From assembly GCA_030671225.1 (NCBI GenBank), contig DAOVAE010000029.1, positions 1 through 9,424 of the forward strand: a stretch of DNA of 9,424 nucleotides, written 5' to 3'. The position numbers and the translations under genes were made by a program. This DNA is from Desulfobacteraceae bacterium (GTDB taxonomy: Bacteria > Desulfobacterota > Desulfobacteria > Desulfobacterales > UBA11574). Below are positions 1-5,377 of this stretch, piece after piece (positions within the stretch are counted from its first letter, which is position 1; every line of letters begins with the position of its first letter). The notes beneath the pieces are model-generated. The model was not told the origin of the DNA and made no database searches. It saw nothing but the letters and a program-made list of their open reading frames with translations.

Positions 1-23
1 ACCTGGATTGGTGGTGGATAAAA

Positions 24-52
24 AAACCCCGCTCTTAAAAAAAGCGGGGTTT
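24..52 (-). terminator. Intrinsic terminator behind the PxxKW gene, probably bidirectional
   Basis: A 10-bp perfect stem (24-33 paired with 43-52, core CCCCGCT/AGCGGGG) encloses a 9-nt loop. Read on the minus strand, the stem is followed by a run of seven T (20-26), the classic form for ending the minus-strand gene whose stop codon lies at 74-76. On the plus strand the tail is TTTATTTGT, a weaker but usable U-tract, so it may also end a plus-strand gene to the left of the window. Confidence 0.85.
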
Positions 53-73
53 ATTTGTAGATCGAAAGCAACA

Positions 74-349
74 TTACCTGTTTCCTCTCTTTGATGCTTT
101 GAGCGGATTAATCTTCGCATTTGACACAGTAGCCTTGGTTACATGTGAAGCACAGTTGCAATCTCCGGTTTTCCATTTCAACGAAGGATCAGGACATGCT
201 GAGCAAAACCATCTGGAAGATACTTCAATGCTTCGATTACAGCCATTACACTGCTCCACGATCTCGTGGCAAATCCCGCCATTGTAAGAACAACCATTTG
301 AAGTCATAAAAGGGCACTCAAAACCTTTTCTAATCGTTGTACAAACCAT
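74..349 (-). CDS. PxxKW family cysteine-rich protein (91 aa)
   Basis: This is a small, probably cytoplasmic protein of unknown function; it has no signal peptide or membrane segment. I recognise it as PxxKW family from the motif P55-S-L-K58-W59, the opening MVCTTIRKG, the GCSYNGG segment and the basic tail NPLKASKRG. It has ten cysteines (C3, C12, C20, C27, C34, C37, C49, C52, C64, C66), several in CxxC or CxC spacing, which suggests a metal-binding or redox-active fold (inference). The reading frame is open upstream to an ATG at 427, which would add 26 residues. The start at 349 is preferred because the family begins at MVCTT and a strong Shine-Dalgarno precedes it. It is monocistronic, with its own promoter and terminator. 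Family assignment is confident; the role is unknown. Confidence 0.9.
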   Translation of the reverse strand: MVCTTIRKGFECPFMTSNGCSYNGGICHEIVEQCNGCNRSIEVSSRWFCSACPDPSLKWKTGDCNCASHVTKATVSNAKINPLKASKRGNR

Positions 350-353
350 TGTA

Positions 354-362
354 ATCACCCCC
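354..362 (-). promoter_or_regulatory. Strong ribosome binding site of the PxxKW gene
   Basis: On the minus strand GGGGGTGAT sits 4 nt before the ATG at 349. It nearly matches the full anti-Shine-Dalgarno complement GGAGGTGAT. This decides the start at 349 over the in-frame upstream ATG at 427 and suggests high translation. Confidence 0.85.
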
Positions 363-382
363 TTTCGGAATAAATTTAAAAA

Positions 383-413
383 AAAGGCCGGGAGACATTT
401 ATTCCCGGCCTTT
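383..413 (-). terminator. Terminator-like hairpin inside the leader of the PxxKW gene
   Basis: An 11-bp perfect stem (383-393 with 403-413, core GGCCGGGA/TCCCGGCC) has a 9-nt loop. Read on the minus strand it runs directly into a T-tract (A-run 378-385 on plus), so it has all parts of an intrinsic terminator. It lies after the predicted promoter (440-468) and before the ribosome binding site (354-362), where it should stop transcription before the gene unless it is relieved. On the plus strand the tail is only TTT, so plus-strand function is less likely. An attenuator is the simplest reading; no ligand motif was recognised. Confidence 0.7.
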
Positions 414-439
414 AGAAGACAGGTCAAAAAAACTGGGGC

Positions 440-468
440 AATATAATCAGGCTAATAAAACTTGTCAA
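440..468 (-). promoter_or_regulatory. Sigma-70-type promoter for the PxxKW gene
   Basis: On the minus strand a perfect -35 TTGACA (463-468) is followed after exactly 17 nt by TATATT (440-445), five of six matches to the -10 consensus. The start of transcription would be near 433, giving a leader of about 84 nt before the ATG at 349. This leader contains the hairpin at 383-413. Confidence 0.8.
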
Positions 469-545
469 CAAAAAATTTACCAAATTTTATTAAATCACCG
501 TAAAAAAAGAGCTCTTTCTTTTTTCTTTAAAATTGCCAGCTTATC

Positions 546-554
546 TGTTATACT
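546..554 (+). promoter_or_regulatory. Extended -10 promoter candidate for kdsD-pfk
   Basis: TGTTATACT contains the extended -10 TG (546-547) followed by TATACT (549-554), five of six matches. The -35 region about 17 nt upstream (TTTAAA) is poor, which extended -10 promoters tolerate. Transcription would start near 561, leaving a leader of about 144 nt before kdsD. It is divergent from the PxxKW promoter at 440-468. Confidence 0.5.
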
Positions 555-704
555 AAGTTTTACAATATGCATGTCTGCCGAAGATTTTTTTGTGAAATAT
601 TGAAGAATTCGTCAAAGATGACTGTTATGAATTGAAATTTTATGTCGAGTCCTTTTGATAATTTCTTTTTCAAATAATTTCAGGCAACAGGGAATAGAGC
701 CCAC

Positions 705-1679
705 ATGATAATAAAACAGGCTGTTGAAGTTCTCAAGATAGAAGCCGAAGGTATTCTGAAACTTGCAGATCGTATTGATGACAACTTCCCCAAAATGGTG
801 GAGATCATCTGCCAGTCCGGAGGCCGCTTAATAATCAGTGGCATTGGCAAATCAGGCCTGGTGGGCCGAAAAATCGTAGCCACGCTGAACAGCACAGGAA
901 CAAGGTCACTTTTCTTACATCCTGCCGAGGCCATGCATGGAGATCTCGGTATGGTCGGTCCGGATGATATATTCATAGCTCTTTCCAATAGCGGCGAAAC
1001 CGATGAACTAAATATCCTTATGCCGAGTATCCGTAAAATAGGATGCACAATCATCGCCTTTACCGGGCATAAAAATTCCACTCTGGCCAGACATAGTGAC
1101 ATCATCATAGATGTTGCTGTGGAAAAGGAAGCATGCCCCTTAGGCTTTGTCCCGACTGCAAGCACAACCGCACTTCTTGCCATTGGTGACGCCCTCGCCG
1201 TGACTTTGATAAACAAGAAGCATTTTAAAACAAGCGATTTCAAAAAGATTCATCCCGGAGGGACACTCGGACAGCGGCTTTCCAACAAAGTTAAAGATAT
1301 CATGCTAACCGACGCCTCTATTCCATACGTTCTTGAAGGAACCACCATGGAAGATGCTGTCAAGGAAATCAATCGTCTTGGATTGGGGGCAACCCTTGTC
1401 ATCAGTGCAGATAACACCCTTGCCGGTATCATTACCGATGGCGACTTAAGACGATTGATTGCAAAGAGAAAATCCATTGTTGAACTAACCGTAGAAGATG
1501 CCATGACAAAAAATCCCCGGACAGTTGGCCCGGACTCTCCTGCCTATGATTCCCTGAACATAATGGAAAAATATCAGATCACGGTGCTTCCCATAACAGA
1601 TTCCGCAGGAAAGGTTTGTGGAATCTTGCATCTGCACGATATTTTGGGTAAAGGTGATTTTAAATTTAATGGAAATTAA
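705..1679 (+). CDS. kdsD: Arabinose-5-phosphate isomerase, KpsF/GutQ family
   Basis: The cytoplasmic enzyme converts D-ribulose 5-phosphate to D-arabinose 5-phosphate, the first step of Kdo synthesis for lipopolysaccharide. An N-terminal SIS sugar-isomerase domain (about 33-180) carries SGIGKSG (45-51), SNSGETDE (94-101), EACPLG (142-147) and HPGGTLG (183-189). From memory the catalytic residues of E. coli KdsD are K59, E111, E152 and H193; K49, E101, E142 and H183 match them at a constant offset of 10. Two CBS domains follow (about 198-256 and 264-324), as in the full-length family; 324 aa is close to the E. coli 328. The start at 705 is the first available in frame, after a stop at 675. The ribosome binding site is weak (AGGGA about 11 nt upstream). 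It lies 22 bp ahead of pfk, so co-transcription is likely. The paralogues KpsF and GutQ cannot be excluded from sequence alone. Confidence 0.94.
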   Translation: MIIKQAVEVLKIEAEGILKLADRIDDNFPKMVEIICQSGGRLIISGIGKSGLVGRKIVATLNSTGTRSLFLHPAEAMHGDLGMVGPDDIFIALSNSGETDELNILMPSIRKIGCTIIAFTGHKNSTLARHSDIIIDVAVEKEACPLGFVPTASTTALLAIGDALAVTLINKKHFKTSDFKKIHPGGTLGQRLSNKVKDIMLTDASIPYVLEGTTMEDAVKEINRLGLGATLVISADNTLAGIITDGDLRRLIAKRKSIVELTVEDAMTKNPRTVGPDSPAYDSLNIMEKYQITVLPITDSAGKVCGILHLHDILGKGDFKFNGN

Positions 1680-1701
1680 AGCATAACTTAAAGAGGATGT
1701 C

Positions 1702-3027
1702 ATGAAATTCGATTCCATTGACACTACAATATCGACCCTTGGACCCCTTAAAATAACATCACCTATCCGTAGAGGCGAAAATGGTGCTCTTGACCGAAAT
1801 TTTGTGCATGATACCGACAGAGTTTTACTGGACGTAGAGTTAAATAACCTTCTTAAGATGGTCGAAGAAGGAAAAGATTTTCCCGCCTTTGAACTGGCCG
1901 GTCCCAGAAGCAAAATATACTTCGATCCGAGCAAGCTTCGTTGTGCTCTGGTAACCTGCGGCGGATTGTGTCCCGGTTTGAACGACATTATCCGGGCCAT
2001 CGTTCTGGAACTTTTCTTCAGCTATGGTGTGCGAAATATTTACGGCTTTAAGTATGGTCTTCAAGGTTTTATCCCCAAATACAGACATGATATTCTGGAT
2101 CTTAAACCGAAAACTGTCGTCAACTTACACGAAATGGGCGGTTCTATCCTCGGGTCTTCAAGGGGTCCCCAACCTATAGACGAAATTGTCGACAGCCTGG
2201 AAAGAATGAACATCGGCATACTGTTTATGGTCGGAGGTGATGGAACCCTCATGGCTGCCACAAAAATAGCCGATACCATAACCAAAAGAGGTTTGAAGAT
2301 AAGTGTTGTCGGAATCCCAAAAACCATCGATAATGATATATATATGGTATCACGCTCTTTTGGTTTTGATACGGCGGTTGATGTTGCGACACAGGCTGTC
2401 AAGAGCGCTCATAACGAATCAGCAGGATATCCCAACGGAATCGGCCTTATTAAGCTGATGGGCAGACACTCGGGCTTCATCGCAGCCACGGCCACCCTGG
2501 CTCAACAGGATGTAAATTTTGTGCTTATACCTGAGGTAGACTTTGATATTGAAGGACCGGATGGCTTTCTCACTGCCCTTGAAAGGCGCCTGAATAGCAG
2601 AGGGCATGCCGTAATCGTGGCAGCTGAGGGCGCAGGTCAAAAGTTTTTTGACGACAAGACAGACGAATGTGATGAATCCGGCAATATTAGACTCAAGGAT
2701 ATAGGACTTTTCATAAAAAATGCCATATCATCCTATTTTAACGGCAAAAACATCGAAGTAACCCTGAAATATATCGATCCCAGTTATATGATAAGGAGTC
2801 TGCCTGCAAATGCCAATGATCGCGTGTTCTGTAGCTTCCTGGGGCGTGATGCGGTTCATGCGGGTATGGCAGGAAAGACAAAACTTCTCATCGGCCGCTG
2901 GAATAACCATTTTGTGCATCTTCCCATGAGTGCCTCGGCAGGAAAGCGCAAGCAGATCGATCCCAAAGGAAAGTTGTGGCAGAGTGTTCTGGGAGCGACA
3001 GGTCAGGGTTCATTGAAAAACGATTGA
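1702..3027 (+). CDS. pfkA: 6-phosphofructokinase, long atypical (probably ATP-dependent) form
   Basis: The cytoplasmic enzyme phosphorylates fructose 6-phosphate to fructose 1,6-bisphosphate. Recognisable are GGLCPGLN (87-94), GGDGT (178-182), PKTIDND (206-212, D210 being the expected catalytic base), MGRHSG (253-258) and AAEGAG (307-312). In E. coli numbering the donor-site residue 104 is Gly (G181), typical of ATP users, while residue 124 is Lys (K207), typical of PPi-type enzymes. This mix marks the long group that includes trypanosomatid and plant-like ATP-PFKs. At 441 aa it is longer than the roughly 320 aa of E. coli PfkA, with an extra N-terminal stretch of about 80 residues. AAGAGG (1691-1696) lies 5 nt before the ATG. 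It follows kdsD by 22 bp, probably in one operon. ATP dependence is inferred; a PPi role or reversibility cannot be ruled out. Confidence 0.92.
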   Translation: MKFDSIDTTISTLGPLKITSPIRRGENGALDRNFVHDTDRVLLDVELNNLLKMVEEGKDFPAFELAGPRSKIYFDPSKLRCALVTCGGLCPGLNDIIRAIVLELFFSYGVRNIYGFKYGLQGFIPKYRHDILDLKPKTVVNLHEMGGSILGSSRGPQPIDEIVDSLERMNIGILFMVGGDGTLMAATKIADTITKRGLKISVVGIPKTIDNDIYMVSRSFGFDTAVDVATQAVKSAHNESAGYPNGIGLIKLMGRHSGFIAATATLAQQDVNFVLIPEVDFDIEGPDGFLTALERRLNSRGHAVIVAAEGAGQKFFDDKTDECDESGNIRLKDIGLFIKNAISSYFNGKNIEVTLKYIDPSYMIRSLPANANDRVFCSFLGRDAVHAGMAGKTKLLIGRWNNHFVHLPMSASAGKRKQIDPKGKLWQSVLGATGQGSLKND

Positions 3028-3061
3028 TTCCCCCTCCTTTAACCCGCATTTCTTGAGTTGC

Positions 3062-5044
3062 TTAATGGCGCTCCAGTTCAACAAAGCTCTTACCTTTTAT
3101 TTGAAGAAGATATAGCTTTTTTTTGACGTCTCCGTCATTGCCAAAAGAAGTAAGTCCTGTTACCCCCTGAAAATCAGTGAGTTTCTTGAGCTCACTTTTA
3201 AGTACACTTCTGAATCGAATATCAGGCCGGCTTACCATCTGAAACAATATCATGGCCGTATCGTAAGCTACTGCTTCAATGAATTCAGGCTTTTTATTGA
3301 AAGTCTTATAAAAAGTTCCGACAAAATCTATTACATGCTCTGAGGAGCTCTCGGGGAAAAAACCATCAGACATGATGGCACCTTGAGCATATTTACGTGT
3401 CATCTCGATCAAACTGTTAGAATGCCACAAATTAGTTCCTAAAAGATATGTATCTTTCACATCATTAAAAGCCAGCTGTGGAATAATAAGACCTGCTTTC
3501 TTGGGAGCATCGGGGATGAAGATGGCGTCAAAATCGACAATAGCCTCGGGTTTCTCATCTTTTTCCTGAGCAATATCTTCATCATCTTCATATGCATATA
3601 AATACAAAGTATCTGTACCATCCCAGACCATCAAATTATTATTTTCCATATCTCCAGCTTCTACACCGGCATCTTTTAGATCTTCAGGCACCTCATAGTA
3701 AAGCCCTACCAGTTTTTTTATGGGATCGGAAAAGTCTGTATGGGTCGAATTGTATGATTCAACACCCACAACTTTGCCTCCATAAGCGATCACCTCATCC
3801 CAGAAAAGATTCATAAAGGTTTTGCCGTAATTTTCATCAGGATAAAGGATTGCAAAACTGTTAAGCATGAGTTCCTCGACGGCATAAGATACCAGGGTCT
3901 TAACCTGCATGACGGGAGTGAAAAAATTTCTGAAAACATAGCCGCCTATAGAAGTAATATTATCTTTCTGGGTTAAAGTTATTATCGGTATCCCTTTATC
4001 CTGTGCCTCCAGGGCCGCCGGTTCAGCCGTAAGAACAGGGCCGATAATAGCGGCAACGTTTTCTTCAAACAGTTCTTTTACGGCCAGGACAGTCTTAACA
4101 GGATCGGATTCCGTATCTTTTATGATTATCTTGATGATAGGATGGCTGCTTTTCGAGCTGAATCGATTCAAAGCAAGTTCAACACCATTTAATGCCCTAT
4201 TGCCGTAAAATCTATAAGGCCCGCTCAAGGGGAGCAAGCATCCTATGGTGTAACGGCTGTAGACGGATTTTTTATTAATTTCTTCTACCAAGCTTATTGC
4301 TTGCTTCACATCTTGGTGTGCCGGGAATTTTTCAATAAATTCCGATAAAACCTTTAAAGCCTTATCATATCTTTCTTCCCCGGCATTGTTAACTCCCAGC
4401 TGGAACATAAGGGAACCTGTCGGAAATTTGCCTTCCAGGCGACTTAAAAGAATTACGATATCTTGAGAGCTAAGCCGCCTGACAGCCTGTTTCAGCTTTG
4501 TTATTATGATATTTTTTTCAGGAGCACCCGCTTTTCTATACGCCATTGAATAGTAATTAACAGCATCAGTATGGGAACCTATAGCCATATAAGTATCACC
4601 CATCAACACATATGTTCTTATAATGTGAGAAACGGAAACAGCATGTTCGAGAAAGTCGGCTGCCTGCTCGATGACTTTGATGTATTCTCCTTGGTTGTAA
4701 TATGTAACCATTATTTCAATTCCGGCATCCGGAATAAAATAACTGTCCGGATATTCGGTTATAAGGCGTTTAAAGACATTGCGCGCTCTGTCATTGTCCC
4801 CAAGGGTCATATGGATAGCTCCCGTCTTCATCAAAGCTGCACCGGCCAAAGGCCTGTTCGGAAATCGATCAAGATACTCATTGAAAAAAGTAAGGGCTTT
4901 TTCGTAGGATCTTTCCTGAAACATTTTTTCAGCCCTGGAAAAAAGCTCATCTGCGGAATCAATCTTTTCGTAAATCGTCTTTGGTACGCATGCCCATAAA
5001 AAGACAGCTGCTGTTATGATAATAATTTTGTAGATCGGTTTCAT
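3062..5044 (-). CDS. LpoA/LppC-like lipoprotein: TPR-like repeats plus type 1 periplasmic-binding domain
   Basis: This is probably an outer-membrane lipoprotein facing the periplasm. The N-terminus has lysines, a hydrophobic stretch (7-18) and a lipobox-like LWAC with the lipidated Cys at 19; Trp at -2 is unusual. Residues about 30-255 are helical TPR-like repeats (for example AEKMFQERSYEKALTFF at 38-54 and YDKALKVLSEFIEKFP at 226-241). Residues about 264-655 form a type 1 periplasmic-binding fold (IGCLLPLSGPYRFYGN, 267-282; AAIIGPVLTAE, 331-341; AILYPDENYGKTF, 398-410). This order matches LpoA/LppC-type penicillin-binding protein activators, which stimulate peptidoglycan synthases; that role is inferred, and a solute-binding role remains possible. 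An acidic segment (about 453-505) interrupts the binding domain. No ribosome binding site or clear promoter is visible upstream. The gene is convergent with pfk and divergent from tyrA. Confidence 0.85.
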   Translation of the reverse strand: MKPIYKIIIITAAVFLWACVPKTIYEKIDSADELFSRAEKMFQERSYEKALTFFNEYLDRFPNRPLAGAALMKTGAIHMTLGDNDRARNVFKRLITEYPDSYFIPDAGIEIMVTYYNQGEYIKVIEQAADFLEHAVSVSHIIRTYVLMGDTYMAIGSHTDAVNYYSMAYRKAGAPEKNIIITKLKQAVRRLSSQDIVILLSRLEGKFPTGSLMFQLGVNNAGEERYDKALKVLSEFIEKFPAHQDVKQAISLVEEINKKSVYSRYTIGCLLPLSGPYRFYGNRALNGVELALNRFSSKSSHPIIKIIIKDTESDPVKTVLAVKELFEENVAAIIGPVLTAEPAALEAQDKGIPIITLTQKDNITSIGGYVFRNFFTPVMQVKTLVSYAVEELMLNSFAILYPDENYGKTFMNLFWDEVIAYGGKVVGVESYNSTHTDFSDPIKKLVGLYYEVPEDLKDAGVEAGDMENNNLMVWDGTDTLYLYAYEDDEDIAQEKDEKPEAIVDFDAIFIPDAPKKAGLIIPQLAFNDVKDTYLLGTNLWHSNSLIEMTRKYAQGAIMSDGFFPESSSEHVIDFVGTFYKTFNKKPEFIEAVAYDTAMILFQMVSRPDIRFRSVLKSELKKLTDFQGVTGLTSFGNDGDVKKKLYLLQIKGKSFVELERH

Positions 5045-5093
5045 AAATAGTTATTAAAATAGCTTCTAATGATTGGATGTTTTTTTTGATTAT

Positions 5094-5248
5094 TGACGGC
5101 TTCGTAAAAAAGTTCAACTTCTGCGTTGCGCTGCATCCCTCGTCACTGCAGCGTACTATAAGTACGCCTCATTCCTCGGGATTTGCGCGCCTTGAATTTG
5201 AAGCTTTTTACTTTGCCGTCTTAATTTTGATTTTTTACGAGTTTGTCA
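5094..5248. repeat. Imperfect palindromic intergenic repeat (MITE-like), about 155 bp
   Basis: The outer ends are inverted repeats matching 14 of 18 positions (5094-5111 against 5231-5248, TGAC....TCGTAAAAAA). A second copy of the end (GACGGC...GTAAAAA) lies inverted at 5201-5220, matching 15 of 20 with the left end, so the element is nested. The centre is a perfect hairpin, GCGTACT-ATA-AGTACGC (5151-5167), and the arms are loosely complementary throughout. It encodes no transposase. From memory, very similar elements (CTTCTGCGTTGCGCTGCAT, ATTCCTCGGGATTTGCGCG) recur between genes in Desulfobacterales-type genomes. It could be a non-autonomous mobile element or a REP-like structure. No clear target duplication was found. 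Confidence 0.75.
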
Positions 5249-5351
5249 TTGTTTACTCTGATTTATTTATAAAGGCAAGATCAACATGAACCAGATTGAG
5301 GTTTTTGAGAATATTTATTTCCTCACACTTACTTACCCTTGTCAAACACAT

Positions 5352-5360
5352 TGCTATAAT
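5352..5360 (+). promoter_or_regulatory. Extended -10 promoter for tyrA
   Basis: TGCTATAAT has the extended -10 TG (5352-5353) and a perfect TATAAT (5355-5360). The -35 region is poor. Transcription should start near 5367, only about 11 nt before the tyrA ATG at 5378, so the message would be nearly leaderless. Confidence 0.6.
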
Positions 5361-5377
5361 GATATGTTTATAAAATT

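Noticed and set aside
1..21. End of a plus-strand gene (…TWIGGG then TAA at 19-21) just before the terminator.
   Set aside because: Only six codons are visible and nothing identifies a protein; a TAA in one frame over 21 bases is weak evidence, though the terminator position would fit.
99..287. 62-aa plus-strand ORF opposite the PxxKW gene.
   Set aside because: Antisense shadow of a recognised gene; no ribosome binding site or family resemblance.
680..1243. 187-aa minus-strand ORF within kdsD.
   Set aside because: Opposite strand of a gene with all catalytic residues intact; composition fits a shadow frame.
1485..2000. 171-aa minus-strand ORF spanning the kdsD-pfk junction.
   Set aside because: Overlaps two confident genes on the other strand and shows no recognisable motif.
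4571..4999. 142-aa plus-strand ORF opposite the lipoprotein N-terminal half.
   Set aside because: Antisense to a signal-peptide and TPR-like coding region; no initiation signals or family match.
5077..5289. 70-aa plus-strand ORF covering the palindromic repeat.
   Set aside because: It is a translation of the repeat itself; such elements often give spurious hypothetical proteins, and the hydrophobic tail comes from T-rich repeat ends.
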